64,000 bases of DNA from Auanema rhodensis. Lineage: Eukaryota; Nematoda; Chromadorea; Rhabditida; Rhabditidae. This document shows, one piece after another, positions 21,701-37,600 of this stretch. Below the pieces are notes generated by a model, which saw only the letters and a program-made list of their open reading frames with translations, made no database searches and had not been told where the DNA came from. The position numbers were made by a program, and so were the translations under genes. The stretch covers positions 72,501 through 136,500 of the forward strand of contig OZ059900.1 in assembly GCA_964057225.1 (NCBI GenBank), given 5' to 3'. The number at the start of each line of letters is the position of its first letter. Positions within the stretch are counted from its first letter, which is position 1.

Positions 21701-24700
21701 TAATACTCGTAAATTTTGATCATATTCGTTAAGATTTGAGAATCAAACACACAATACACGAAATCAGTCTATTTTTATGAGCTTGCACTGATATATATTC
21801 ATTTTGATCAAAAAAGGTCGAAAATAGAAAGAATTTTTGAATTTTCCGAGTTTTGAGTCCAATTGGGCTAAATCGCTCATATATATGATCAAAAGCATAG
21901 TTTTATTGTCTATGACAACAAAAGTCATTAATTAAACACTAATGATGTTTAAATCACTAAATTTCGCTCAAATAGCATTACTACACTAAGTATGGTCGTT
22001 TTTATGCCTTTAACACCATATACTCACCGATTTTTGGTACAAAATCTGTAATACTCGTAAATTTTGATCATATTCGTTAAGATTTGAGAATCAAACACAC
22101 AATACACAAAATCAGTCTATTTTTATGAGCTTGCACTGATATAGATTCATTTTGATCAAAAAAGGTCGAAAATAGAAAGAATTTTTGAAATTTCCGAGTT
22201 TTGAGTCCAATTTGGCTGAATCGCTCATATATATGATCAAAAGCATAGTTTTATTGTCTATAACAACAAAAGTCATCAATTAAACGCTAGTGATGTTTTA
22301 ATACTGAATTTCGCTCAAATAGCATTACTACACTAAGTATGGTCGTTTTTATGCCTTTAACACCATATACTCACCGATTTTTGGTACAAAATCTGTAATA
22401 CTCGTAAATTTTGATCATATTCGTTAAGATTTGAAAATCAAACACACAATAAACAAAATCAGTTTATTTTTATGAGTTTGCACTGATATATATTCATTTT
22501 GATCAAAAAAGGTCGAAAATAGAAAGAATTTTTGAATTTTCCGAGTTTTGAGTCCAATTGGGCTAAATCGCTCATATATATGATCAAAAGCATAGTTTTA
22601 TTGTCTATGACAACAAAAGTCATTAATTAAACACTAATGATGTTTAAATCACTAAATTTCGCTCAAATAGCATTACTACACTAAGTATGGTCGTTTTTAT
22701 GCCTTTAACACCATATACTCACCGATTTTTGGTACAAAATCTGTAATACTCGTAAATTTTGATCATATTCGTTAAGATTTGAGAATCAAACACACAATAC
22801 ACAAAATCAGTCTATTTTTATGAGCTTGCACTGATATATATTCATTTTGATCAAAAAAGGTCGAAAATAGAAAGAATTTTTGAAAATTCCGAGTTTTGAG
22901 TCTAATTTGGCTAAATCGCTCATATATATGATCAAAAGCATAGTTTTATTGTCTATAACAACAAAAGTCATCAATTAAACGCTAGTGATGTTTTAATACT
23001 GAATTTCGCTCAAATAGCATTACTACACTAAGTATGGTCGTTTTTATGCCTTTAACACCATATACTCACCGATTTTTGGTACAAAATCTGTAATACTTGT
23101 AAATTTTGATCATATTTGTTAAGATTTGAGAATCAAACACACAATACACAAAATCAGTCTATTTTTATGAGTTTGCACTGATATATATTCATTTTGATCA
23201 AAAAAGGTCGAAAATAGAAAGAATTTTGGAAATGTCCGAGTTTTGAGTCCAATTTGGCTAAATCGCTCATATATATGATCAGAAGCATAGTTTTGTTGTC
23301 TATGACAACAAAAGTCATCAATTAAACGCTAGTGATGTTTAAATACTGATTTTCGCTCAAATAGCATTACTACACTAAGTATGGTCGTTTTTATGCCTTT
23401 AACACCATATACTCACCGATTTTTGGTACAAAATCTGTAATACTCGTAAATTTTGATCATATTTGTTAAGATTTGAGAATCAAACACACAATACACAAAA
23501 TCAGTCTATTTTTATGAGCTTGCACTGATATATATTCATTTTGATCAAAAAAGGTCGAAAATAGAAAGAATTTTTGAAATTTCCGAGTTTTGAGTCCAAT
23601 TTGGCTAAATCGCTCATATATATGATCAAAAGCATAGTTTTATTGTCTATAACAACAAAAGTCATCAATTAAACGCTAGTGATGTTTAAATACTGAATTT
23701 CGCTCAAATAGCATTACTACACTAAGTATGGTCGTTTTTATGCCTTTAACACCATATACTCACCGATTTTTGGTACAAAATCTGTAATACTCGTAAATTT
23801 TGATCATATTCGTTAAGATTTGAAAATCAAACACACAATAAACAAAATCAGTTTATTTTTATGAGTTTGCACTGATATATATTCATTTTGATCAAAAAAG
23901 GTCGAAAATAGAAAGAATTTTTGAATTTTCCGAGTTTTGAGTCCAATTGGGCTAAATCGCTAATATATATGATCAAAAGCATAGTTTTATTGTCTATGAC
24001 AACAAAAGTCATTATTTAAACACTAATGATGTTTAAATCACTAAATTTCGCTCAAATAGCATTACTACACTAAGTATGGTCGTTTTTATGCCTTTAACAC
24101 CATATACTCACCGATTTTTGGTACAAAATCTGTAATACTCGTAAATTTTGATCATATTCGTTAAGATTTGAGAATCAAACACACAATACACAAAATCAGT
24201 CTATTTTTATGAGCTTGCACTGATATATATTCATTTTGATCAAAAAAGGTCGAAAATAGAAAGAATTTTTGAAATTTCCGAGTTTTGAGTCTAATTTGGC
24301 TAAATCGCTCATATATATGATCAAAAGCATAGTTTTATTGTCTATAACAACAAAAGTCATCAATTAAACGCTAGTGATGTTTTAATACTGAATTTCGCTC
24401 AAATAGCATTACTACACTAAGTATGGTCGTTTTTATGCCTTTAACACCATATACTCACCGATTTTTGGTACAAAATCTGTAATACTTGTAAATTTTGATC
24501 ATATTTGTTAAGATTTGAGAATCAAACACACAATACACAAAATCAGTCTATTTTTATAAGCTTGCACTGATATATATTCATTTTGATCAAAAAAGGTCGA
24601 AAATAGAAAGAATTTTGGAAATGTCCGAGTTTTGAGTCTAATTTGGCTAAATCGCTCATATATATGATCAGAAGCATAGTTTTATTGTCTATGACAACAA

Positions 24701-26200
24701 AAATCATCAATTAAACGCTAGTGATGTTTAAATACTGAATTTCGCTCAAATAGCATTACTACACTAAGTATGGTCGTTTTTATGCCTTTAACACCATATA
24801 CTCACCGATTTTTGGTACAAAATCTGTAATACTTGTAAATTTTGATCATATTTGTTAAGATTTGAGAATCAAACACACAATACACAAAATCAGTCTATTT
24901 TTATGAGTTTGCACTGATATATATTCATTTTGATCAAAAAAGGTCGAAAATAGAAAGAATTTTGGAAATGTCCGAGTTTTGAGTCTAATTTGGCTAAATC
25001 GCTCATATATATGATCAGAAGCATAGTTTTATTGTCTATGACAACAAAAATCATCAATTAAACGCTAGTGATGTTTAAATACTGAATTTCGCTCAAATAG
25101 CATTACTACACTAAGTATGGTCGTTTTTATGCCTTTAACACCATATACTCACCGATTTTTGGTACAAAATCTGTAATACTTGTAAATTTTGATCATATTT
25201 GTTAAGATTTGAGAATCAAACATACAATACACAAAATCAGTCTATTTTTATGAGTTTGCACTGATATATATTCATTTTGATCAAAAAAGGTCGAAAATAG
25301 AAAGAATTTTGGAAATGTCCGAGTTTTGAGTCCAATTTGGCTAAATCGCTCATATATATGATCAAAAGCATAGTTTTATTGTCTATAACAACAAAAGTCA
25401 TCAATTAAACGCTAGTGATGTTTAAATACTGAATTTCGCTCAAATAGCATTACTACACTAAGTATGGTCGTTTTTATGCCTTTAACACCATATACTCACC
25501 GATTTTTGGTACAAAATCTGTAATACTCGTAAATTTTGATCATATTCGTTAAGATTTGAGAATCAAACATACAATACACAAAATCAGTCTATTTTCATGA
25601 GCTTGCACTGATATATATTCATTTTGATCAAAAAAGGTCGAAAATAGAAAGAATTTTTGAAATTTACGAGTTTTGAGTCTAATTTGGCTAAATCGCTCAT
25701 ATATATGATCAGAAGCATAGTTTTATTGTCTATGACAACAAAAGTCATTAGTTAAACACTAATGATGTTTAAATCACTAAATTTCGCTCAAATAGCATTA
25801 CTACACTAAGTATGGTCGTTTTTATGCCTTTAACACCATATACTCACCGATTTTTGGTACAAAATCTGTAATACTTGTAAATTTTGATCATATTTGTTAA
25901 GATTGGAGAATCAAACACACAATACACAAAATCAGTCTATTTTTATGAGTTTGCACTGATATATATTCATTTTGATCAAAAAAGGTCGAAAATAGAAAGA
26001 ATTTTGGAAATGTCCGAGTTTTGAGTCCAATTTGGCTAAATCGCTCATATATATGATCAAAAGCATAGTTTTATTGTCTATAACAACAAAAGTCATCAAT
26101 TAAACGCTAGTGATGTTTAAATACTGAATTTCGCTCAAATAGCATAACTACACTAAGTATGGTCGTTTTTATGCCTTTAACACCATATACTCACCGATTT
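21700..26200. repeat. Satellite domain 5: mixed monomers, no simple period
   Basis: About 13 monomers of varied types. New types appear here, including TTTGAAAATCAAAC with CAATAAACAAAATC, GATATAGATTC with GGCTGAATCGC, and ATTTTGGAAATGTCC. Type CATAATACACGAAATAAG, common further left, is last seen around 21.4 kb. Parts recur elsewhere: about 21.7-22.6 kb matches about 32.5-33.4 kb, and the TGAAAATTCC monomer (22881) recurs at 29131 and 31561 with its neighbours. Three consecutive TTTTGGAAATGTCC monomers lie at about 24.6-25.3 kb. Confidence 0.65.
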
Positions 26201-29200
26201 TTGGTACAAAATCTGTAATACTCGTAAATTTTGATCATATTCGTTAAGATTTGAGAATCAAACATACAATACACGAAATCAGTCTATTTTTATGAGCTTG
26301 CACTGATATATATTCATTTTGATCAAAAAAGATCGAAAATAGAAAGAATTTTTGAAATTTCCGAGTTTTGAGTCTAATTTGGCTAAATCGCTCATATATA
26401 TGATCAGAAGCATAGTTTTGTTGTCTATGACAACAAAAGTCATCAATTAAACGCTAGTGATGTTTAAATACTGATTTTCGCTCAAATAGCATTACTACAC
26501 TAAGTATGGTCGTTTTTATGCCTTTAACACCATATACTCACCGATTTTTGGTACAAAATCTGTAATACTCGTAAATTTTGATCATATTCGTTAAGATTTG
26601 AGAATCAAACACACAATACACAAAATCAGTCTATTTTGATGAGCTTGCACTGATATATATTCATTTTGATCAAAAAAGGTCGAAAATAGAAAGAATTTTT
26701 GAAATTTCCGAGTTTTGAGTCCAATTTGGCTAAATCGCTCATATATATGATCAAAAGCATAGTTTTATTGTCTATAACAACAAAAGTCATCAATTAAACG
26801 CTAGTGATGTTTAAATACTGAATTTCGCTCAAATAGCATTACTACACTAAGTATGGTCGTTTTTATGCCTTTAACACCATATACTCACCGATTTTTGGTA
26901 CAAATTCTGTAATACTCGTAAATTTTGATCATATTCGTTAAGATTCGAGAATCAAACATACAATACACGAAATCAGTCTATTTTTATGAGCTTGCACTGA
27001 TATATATTCATTTTGATCAAAAAAGGTCGAAAATAGAAAGAATTTTTGAAATTTCCGAGTTTTGAGTCCAATTTGGCTAAATCGCTCATATATATGATCA
27101 AAAGCATAGTTTTATTGTCTATAACAACAAAAGTCATCAATTAAACGCTAGTGATGTTTAAATACTGAATTTCGCTCAAATAGCATTACTACACTAAGTA
27201 TGGTCGTTTTTATGCCTTTAACACCATATACTCACCGATTTTTGGTACAAAATCTGTAATACTCGTAAATTTTGATCATATTCGTTAAGATTTGAGAATC
27301 AAACACACAATACACAAAATCAGTCTATTTTGATGAGCTTGCACTGATATATATTCATTTTGATCAAAAAAGGTCGAAAATAGAAAGAATTTTTGAATTT
27401 TCCGAGTTTTGAGTCCAATTGGGCTAAATCGCTCATATATATGATCAAAAGCATAGTTTTATTGTCTATGACAACAAAAGTCATTAATTAAACACTAATG
27501 ATGTTTAAATCACTAAATTTCGCTCAAATAGCATTACTACACTAAGTATGGTCGTTTTTATGCCTTTAACACCATATACTCACCGATTTTTGGTACAAAA
27601 TCTGTAATACTCGTAAATTTTGATCATATTCGTTAAGATTTGAGAATCAAACATACAATACACGAAATCAGTCTATTTTTATGAGCTTGCACTGATATAT
27701 ATTCATTTTGATCAAAAAAGATCGAAAATAGAAAGAATTTTTGAAATTTCCGAGTTTTGAGTCTAATTTGGCTAAATCGCTCATATATATGATCAGAAGC
27801 ATAGTTTTGTTGTCTATGACAACAAAAGTCATCAATTAAACGCTAGTGATGTTTAAATACTGATTTTCGCTCAAATAGCATTACTACACTAAGTATGGTC
27901 GTTTTTATGCCTTTAACACCATATACTCACCGATTTTTGGTACAAAATCTGTAATACTCGTAAATTTTGATCATATTCGTTAAGATTTGAGAATCAAACA
28001 CACAATACACAAAATCAGTCTATTTTGATGAGCTTGCACTGATATATATTCATTTTGATCAAAAAAGGTCGAAAATAGAAAGAATTTTTGAAATTTCCGA
28101 GTTTTGAGTCCAATTTGGCTAAATCGCTCATATATATGATCAAAAGCATAGTTTTATTGTCTATAACAACAAAAGTCATCAATTAAACGCTAGTGATGTT
28201 TAAATACTGAATTTCGCTCAAATAGCATTACTACACTAAGTATGGTCGTTTTTATGCCTTTAACACCATATACTCACCGATTTTTGGTACAAATTCTGTA
28301 ATACTCGTAAATTTTGATCATATTCGTTAAGATTCGAGAATCAAACATACAATACACGAAATCAGTCTATTTTTATGAGCTTGCACTGATATATATTCAT
28401 TTTGATCAAAAAAGGTCGAAAATAGAAAGAATTTTTGAAATTTCCGAGTTTTGAGTCCAATTTGGCTAAATCGCTCATATATATGATCAAAAGCATAGTT
28501 TTATTGTCTATAACAACAAAAGTCATCAATTAAACGCTAGTGATGTTTAAATACTGAATTTCGCTCAAATAGCATTACTACACTAAGTATGGTCGTTTTT
28601 ATGCCTTTAACACCATATACTCACCGATTTTTGGTACAAAATCTGTAATACTCGTAAATTTTGATCATATTCGTTAAGATTTGAGAATCAAACACACAAT
28701 ACACAAAATCAGTCTATTTTGATGAGCTTGCACTGATATATATTCATTTTGATCAAAAAAGGTCGAAAATAGAAAGAATTTTTGAATTTTCCGAGTTTTG
28801 AGTCCAATTGGGCTAAATCGCTCATATATATGATCAAAAGCATAGTTTTATTGTCTATGACAACAAAAGTCATTAATTAAACACTAATGATGTTTAAATC
28901 ACTAAATTTCGCTCAAATAGCATTACTACACTAAGTATGGTCGTTTTTATGCCTTTAACACCATATACTCACCGATTTTTGGTACAAAATCTGTAATACT
29001 CGTAAATTTTGATCATATTCGTTAAGATTTGAGAATCAAACACACAATACACAAAATCAGTCTATTTTTATGAGCTTGCACTGATATATATTCATTTTGA
29101 TCAAAAAAGGTCGAAAATAGAAAGAATTTTTGAAAATTCCGAGTTTTGAGTCTAATTTGGCTAAATCGCTCATATATATGATCAAAAGCATAGTTTTATT

Positions 29201-32200
29201 GTCTATAACAACAAAAGTCATCAATTAAACGCTAGTGATGTTTTAATACTGAATTTCGCTCAAATAGCATTACTACACTAAGTATGGTCGTTTTTATGCC
29301 TTTAACACCATATACTCACCGATTTTTGGTACAAAATCTGTAATACTTGTAAATTTTGATCATATTTGTTAAGATTTGAGAATCAAACACACAATACACA
29401 AAATCAGTCTATTTTTATGAGTTTGCACTGATATATATTCATTTTGATCAAAAAAGGTCGAAAATAGAAAGAATTTTGGAAATGTCCGAGTTTTGAGTCC
29501 AATTTGGCTAAATCGCTCATATATATGATCAGAAGCATAGTTTTGTTGTCTATGACAACAAAAGTCATCAATTAAACGCTAGTGATGTTTAAATACTGAT
29601 TTTCGCTCAAATAGCATTACTACACTAAGTATGGTCGTTTTTATGCCTTTAACACCATATACTCACCGATTTTTGGTACAAAATCTGTAATACTCGTAAA
29701 TTTTGATCATATTTGTTAAGATTTGAGAATCAAACACACAATACACAAAATCAGTCTATTTTTATGAGCTTGCACTGATATATATTCATTTTGATCAAAA
29801 AAGGTCGAAAATAGAAAGAATTTTTGAAATTTCCGAGTTTTGAGTCCAATTTGGCTAAATCGCTCATATATATGATCAAAAGCATAGTTTTATTGTCTAT
29901 AACAACAAAAGTCATCAATTAAACGCTAGTGATGTTTAAATACTGAATTTCGCTCAAATAGCATTACTACACTAAGTATGGTCGTTTTTATGCCTTTAAC
30001 ACCATATACTCACCGATTTTTGGTACAAAATCTGTAATACTCGTAAATTTTGATCATATTCGTTAAGATTTGAGAATCAAACATACAATACACGAAATCA
30101 GTCTATTTTTATGAGCTTGCACTGATATATATTCATTTTGATCAAAAAAGATCGAAAATAGAAAGAATTTTTGAAATTTCCGAGTTTTGAGTCTAATTTG
30201 GCTAAATCGCTCATATATATGATCAGAAGCATAGTTTTGTTGTCTATGACAACAAAAGTCATCAATTAAACGCTAGTGATGTTTAAATACTGATTTTCGC
30301 TCAAATAGCATTACTACACTAAGTATGGTCGTTTTTATGCCTTTAACACCATATACTCACCGATTTTTGGTACAAAATCTGTAATACTCGTAAATTTTGA
30401 TCATATTCGTTAAGATTTGAGAATCAAACACACAATACACAAAATCAGTCTATTTTGATGAGCTTGCACTGATATATATTCATTTTGATCAAAAAAGGTC
30501 GAAAATAGAAAGAATTTTTGAAATTTCCGAGTTTTGAGTCCAATTTGGCTAAATCGCTCATATATATGATCAAAAGCATAGTTTTATTGTCTATAACAAC
30601 AAAAGTCATCAATTAAACGCTAGTGATGTTTAAATACTGAATTTCGCTCAAATAGCATTACTACACTAAGTATGGTCGTTTTTATGCCTTTAACACCATA
30701 TACTCACCGATTTTTGGTACAAATTCTGTAATACTCGTAAATTTTGATCATATTCGTTAAGATTCGAGAATCAAACATACAATACACGAAATCAGTCTAT
30801 TTTTATGAGCTTGCACTGATATATATTCATTTTGATCAAAAAAGGTCGAAAATAGAAAGAATTTTTGAAATTTCCGAGTTTTGAGTCCAATTTGGCTAAA
30901 TCGCTCATATATATGATCAAAAGCATAGTTTTATTGTCTATAACAACAAAAGTCATCAATTAAACGCTAGTGATGTTTAAATACTGAATTTCGCTCAAAT
31001 AGCATTACTACACTAAGTATGGTCGTTTTTATGCCTTTAACACCATATACTCACCGATTTTTGGTACAAAATCTGTAATACTCGTAAATTTTGATCATAT
31101 TCGTTAAGATTTGAGAATCAAACACACAATACACAAAATCAGTCTATTTTGATGAGCTTGCACTGATATATATTCATTTTGATCAAAAAAGGTCGAAAAT
31201 AGAAAGAATTTTTGAATTTTCCGAGTTTTGAGTCCAATTGGGCTAAATCGCTCATATATATGATCAAAAGCATAGTTTTATTGTCTATGACAACAAAAGT
31301 CATTAATTAAACACTAATGATGTTTAAATCACTAAATTTCGCTCAAATAGCATTACTACACTAAGTATGGTCGTTTTTATGCCTTTAACACCATATACTC
31401 ACCGATTTTTGGTACAAAATCTGTAATACTCGTAAATTTTGATCATATTCGTTAAGATTTGAGAATCAAACACACAATACACAAAATCAGTCTATTTTTA
31501 TGAGCTTGCACTGATATATATTCATTTTGATCAAAAAAGGTCGAAAATAGAAAGAATTTTTGAAAATTCCGAGTTTTGAGTCTAATTTGGCTAAATCGCT
31601 CATATATATGATCAAAAGCATAGTTTTATTGTCTATAACAACAAAAGTCATCAATTAAACGCTAGTGATGTTTTAATACTGAATTTCGCTCAAATAGCAT
31701 TACTACACTAAGTATGGTCGTTTTTATGCCTTTAACACCATATACTCACCGATTTTTGGTACAAAATCTGTAATACTTGTAAATTTTGATCATATTTGTT
31801 AAGATTTGAGAATCAAACACACAATACACAAAATCAGTCTATTTTTATGAGTTTGCACTGATATATATTCATTTTGATCAAAAAAGGTCGAAAATAGAAA
31901 GAATTTTGGAAATGTCCGAGTTTTGAGTCCAATTTGGCTAAATCGCTCATATATATGATCAGAAGCATAGTTTTGTTGTCTATGACAACAAAAGTCATCA
32001 ATTAAACGCTAGTGATGTTTAAATACTGATTTTCGCTCAAATAGCATTACTACACTAAGTATGGTCGTTTTTATGCCTTTAACACCATATACTCACCGAT
32101 TTTTGGTACAAAATCTGTAATACTCGTAAATTTTGATCATATTTGTTAAGATTTGAGAATCAAACACACAATACACAAAATCAGTCTATTTTTATGAGCT

Positions 32201-32500
32201 TGCACTGATATATATTCATTTTGATCAAAAAAGGTCGAAAATAGAAAGAATTTTTGAAATTTCCGAGTTTTGAGTCCAATTTGGCTAAATCGCTCATATA
32301 TATGATCAAAAGCATAGTTTTATTGTCTATAACAACAAAAGTCATCAATTAAACGCTAGTGATGTTTAAATACTGAATTTCGCTCAAATAGCATTACTAC
32401 ACTAAGTATGGTCGTTTTTATGCCTTTAACACCATATACTCACCGATTTTTGGTACAAAATCTGTAATACTCGTAAATTTTGATCATATTCGTTAAGATT
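26200..32500. repeat. HOR domain 6: 4-mer (1389 bp) and 7-mer (2430 bp) blocks
   Basis: Private variants give the structure. AAAGATCG sits at 26331, 27720 and 30150. CAAATTCTGT sits at 26901, 28290 and 30720. TGAAAATTCC sits at 29131 and 31561. The block at about 26.2-27.6 kb repeats at about 27.6-29.0 kb (4 monomers). The 7-monomer block at about 27.6-30.05 kb repeats at about 30.05-32.5 kb. CTATTTTGATGAGC monomers (26632, 27325, 28020, 28714, 30450, 31144) mark alternate positions. Confidence 0.82.
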
Positions 32501-35500
32501 TGAGAATCAAACACACAATACACGAAATCAGTCTATTTTTATGAGCTTGCACTGATATATATTCATTTTGATCAAAAAAGGTCGAAAATAGAAAGAATTT
32601 TTGAATTTTCCGAGTTTTGAGTCCAATTGGGCTAAATCGCTCATATATATGATCAAAAGCATAGTTTTATTGTCTATGACAACAAAAGTCATTAATTAAA
32701 CACTAATGATGTTTAAATCACTAAATTTCGCTCAAATAGCATTACTACACTAAGTATGGTCGTTTTTATGCCTTTAACACCATATACTCACCGATTTTTG
32801 GTACAAAATCTGTAATACTCGTAAATTTTGATCATATTCGTTAAGATTTGAGAATCAAACACACAATACACAAAATCAGTCTATTTTTATGAGCTTGCAC
32901 TGATATAGATTCATTTTGATCAAAAAAGGTCGAAAATAGAAAGAATTTTTGAAATTTCCGAGTTTTGAGTCCAATTTGGCTGAATCGCTCATATATATGA
33001 TCAAAAGCATAGTTTTATTGTCTATAACAACAAAAGTCATCAATTAAACGCTAGTGATGTTTTAATACTGAATTTCGCTCAAATAGCATAACTACACTAA
33101 GTATGGTCGTTTTTATGCCTTTAACACCATATACTCACCGATTTTTGGTACAAAATCTGTAATACTCGTAAATTTTGATCATATTCGTTAAGATTTGAAA
33201 ATCAAACACACAATAAACAAAATCAGTTTATTTTTATGAGTTTGCACTGATATATATTCATTTTGATCAAAAAAGGTCGAAAATAGAAAGAATTTTTGAA
33301 TTTTCCGAGTTTTGAGTCCAATTGGGCTAAATCGCTCATATATATGATCAAAAGCATAGTTTTATTGTCTATGACAACAAAAGTCATTAATTAAACACTA
33401 ATGATGTTTAAATCACTAAATTTCGCTCAAATAGCATTACTACACTAAGTATGGTCTTTTTTATGCCTTTAACACCATATACTCACCGATTTTTGGTACA
33501 AAATCTGTAATACTCGTAAATTTTGATCATATTCGTTAAAATTTGAGAATCAAACACACAATACACAAAATCAGTCTATTTTTATGAGCTTGCACTGATA
33601 TAGATTCATTTTGATCAAAAAAGGTCGAAAATAGAAAGAATTTTTGAAATTTCCGAGTTTTGAGTCCAATTTGGCTGAATCGCTCATATATATGATCAAA
33701 AGCATAGTTTTATTGTCTATAACAACAAAAGTCATCAATTAAACGCTAGTGATGTTTTAATACTGAATTTCGCTCAAATAGCATTACTACACTAAGTATG
33801 GTCGTTTTTATGCCTTTAACACCATATACTCACCGATTTTTGGTACAAAATCTGTAATACTCGTAAATTTTGATCATATTCGTTAAGATTTGAGAATCAA
33901 ACATACAATACACAAAATCAGTCTATTTTCATGAGCTTGCACTGATATATATTCATTTTGATCAAAAAAGGTCGAAAATAGAAAGAATTTTTGAAATTTA
34001 CGAGTTTTGAGTCTAATTTGGCTAAATCGCTCATATATATGATCAGAAGCATAGTTTTATTGTCTATGACAACAAAAGTCATTAGTTAAACACTAATGAT
34101 GTTTAAATCACTAAATTTCGCTCAAATAGCATTACTACACTAAGTATGGTCGTTTTTATGCCTTTAACACCATATACTCACCGATTTTTGGTACAAAATC
34201 TGTAATACTTGTAAATTTTGATCATATTTGTTAAGATTTGAGAATCAAACACACAATACACAAAATCAGTCTATTTTTATGAGTTTGCACTGATATATAT
34301 TCATTTTGATCAAAAAAGGTCGAAAATAGAAAGAATTTTGGAAATTTCCGAGTTTTGAGTCCAATTTGGCTAAATCGCTCATATATATGATCAAAAGCAT
34401 AGTTTTATTGTCTATAACAACAAAAGTCATCAATTAAACGCTAGTGATGTTTAAATACTGAACTTCGCTCAAATAGCATTACTACACTAAGTATGGTCGT
34501 TTTTATGCCTTTAACACCATATACTCACCGATTTTTGGTACAAAATCTGTAATACTCGTAAATTTTGATCATATTCGTTAAGATTTGAGAATCAAACACA
34601 CAATACACAAAATCAGTCTATTTTTATGAGCTTGCACTGATATATATTCATTTTGATCAAAAAAGGTCGAAAATAGAAAGAATTTTTGAAATTTCCGAGT
34701 TTTGAGTCTAATTTGGCTAAATCGCTCATATATATGATCAGAAGCATAGTTTTGTTGTCTATGACAACAAAAGTCATCAATTAAACGCTAGTGATGTTTA
34801 AATACTGATTTTCGCTCAAATAGCATTACTACACTAAGTATGGTCGTTTTTATGCCTTTAACACCATATACTCACCGATTTTTGGTACAAAATCTGTAAT
34901 ACTCGTAAATTTTGATCATATTCGTTAAGATTTGAGAATCAAACACACAATAAACAGAATCAGTCTATTTTTATGAGCTTGCACTGATATATATTCATTT
35001 TGATCAAAAAAGGTCGAAAATAGAAAGAATTTTTGAAATTTCCGAGTTTTGAGTCTAATTTGGCTAAATCGCTCATATATATGATCAGAAGCATAGTTTT
35101 GTTGTCTATGACAACAAAAGTCATCAATTAAACGCTAGTGATGTTTAAATACTGATTTTCGCTCAAATAGCATTACTACACTAAGTATGGTCGTTTTTAT
35201 GCCTTTAACACCATATACTCACCGATTTTTGGTACAAAATCTGTAATACTCGTAAATTTTGATCATATTCGTTAAGATTTGAAAATCAAACACACAATAA
35301 ACAAAATCAGTCTATTTTTATGAGCTTGCACTGATATATATTCATTTTGATCAAAAAAGGTCGAAAATAGAAAGAATTTTTGAAATTTCCGAGTTTTGAG
35401 TCCAATTTGGCTAAATCGCTCATATATATGATCAAAAGCATGGTTTTATTGTCTATAACAACAAAAGTCATCAATTAAACGCTAGTGATGTTTAAATACT

Positions 35501-37600
35501 GAATTTCGCTCAAATAGCATTACTACACTAAGTATGGTCGTTTTTATGCCTTTAACACCATATACTCACCGATTTTTGGTACAAAATCTGTAATACTCGT
35601 AAATTTTGATCATATTCGTTAAGATTTGAGAATCAAACACACAATACACGAAATCAGTCTATTTTTATGAGCTTGCAGTGATATATATTCATTTTGATCA
35701 AAAAAGGTCGAAAATAGAAAGAATTTTTGAATTTTCCGAGTTTTGAGTCCAATTGGGCTAAATCGCTCATATATATGATCAAAAGCATAGTTTTATTGTC
35801 TATGACAACAAAAGTCATTAATTAAACACTAATGATGTTTAAATCACTAAATTTCGCTCAAATAGCATTACTACACTAAGTATGGTCGTTTTTATGCCTT
35901 TATCACCATATACTCACCGATTTTTGGTACAAAATTTGTAATACTCGTAAATTTTGATCATATTCGTTAAGATTTGAGAATCAAACACACAATACACAAA
36001 ATCAGTCTATTTTTATGAGCTTGCACTGATATATATTCATTTTGATCAAAAAAGGTCGAAAATAGAAAGAATTTTTGAAATTTCCGAGTTTTGAGTCTAA
36101 TTTGGCTAAATCGCTCATATATATGATCAAAAGCATAGTTTTATTGTCTATAGCAACAAAAGTCATCAATTAAACGCTAGTGATGTTTAAATACTGAATT
36201 TCGCTCAAATAGCATTACTACACTAAGTATGGTCGTTTTTATGCCTTTAACACCATATACTCACCGATTTTTGGTACAAAATCTGTAATACTCGTAAATT
36301 TTGATCATATTCGTTAAGATTCGAGAATCAAACATACAATACACAAAATCAATCTATTTTTATGAGCTTGCACTGATATATATTCATTTTGATCAAAAAA
36401 GGTCGAAAATAGAAAGAATTTTGGAAATGTCCGAGTTTTGAGTCCAATTTGGCTAAATCGCTCATATATATGATCAAAAGCATAGTTTTATTGTCTATAA
36501 CAACAAAAGTCATCAATTAAACGCTAGTGATGTTTAAATACTGAATTTCGCTCAAATAGCATTACTACACTAAGTATGGTCGTTTTTATGCCTTTAACAC
36601 CATATACTCACCGATTTTTGGTACAAAATCTGTAATACTCGTAAATTTTGATCATATTCGTTAAGATTTGAGAATAAAACACACAATACACAAAATCAGT
36701 CTATTTTTATGAGCTTGCACTGATATATATTCATTTTGATCAAAAAAGGTCGAAAATAGAAAGAATTTTTGAAATTTCCGAGTTTTGAGTCCAATTTGGC
36801 TAAATCGCTCATATATATGATCAAAAGCATAGTTTTATTGTCTATAACAACAAAAGTCATCAATTAAACGCTAGTGATGTTTTAATACTGAATTTCGCTC
36901 AAATAGCATTACTACACTAAGTATGGTCGTTTTTATGCCTTTAACACCATATACTCACCGATTTTTGGTACAAAATCTGTAATACTTGTAAATTTTGATC
37001 ATATTTGTTAAGATTTGAGAATCAAACACACAATACACAAAATCAGTCTATTTTTATGAGTTTGCACTGATATATATTCATTTTGATCAAAAAAGGTCGA
37101 AAATAGAAAGAATTTTGGAAATGTCCGAGTTTTGAGTCCAATTTGGCTAAATCGCTCATATATATGATCAAAAGCATAGTTTTATTGTCTATAACAACAA
37201 AAGTCATCAATTAAACGCTAGTGATGTTTAAATACTGAATTTCGCTCAAATAGCATAACTACACTAAGTATGGTCGTTTTTATGCCTTTAACACCATATA
37301 CTCACCGATTTTTGGTACAAAATCTGTAATACTCGTAAATTTTGATCATATTCGTTAAGATTTGAGAATCAAACATACAATACACGAAATCAGTCTATTT
37401 TTATGAGCTTGCACTGATATATATTCATTTTGATCAAAAAAGGTCGAAAATAGAAAGAATTTTTGAAATTTCCGAGTTTTGAGTCTAATTTGGCTAAATC
37501 GCTCATATATATGATCAGAAGCATAGTTTTGTTGTCTATGACAACAAAAGTCATCAATTAAACGCTAGTGATGTTTAAATACTGATTTTCGCTCAAATAG
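32500..37600. repeat. Satellite domain 7: mixed monomers
   Basis: Fifteen or so monomers without one dominant period. A dimer with GATATAGATTC and GGCTGAATCGC alternates near 32.9 and 33.6 kb. The GTCATTAGTTAAACAC monomer at 34085 recurs at 25751 and 59781. Singletons in the normally uniform core occur here, such as GGTCTTTTTTATG (near 33454), TTTATCACC (near 35898) and ACAAAATTTG (near 35930). Confidence 0.65.
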
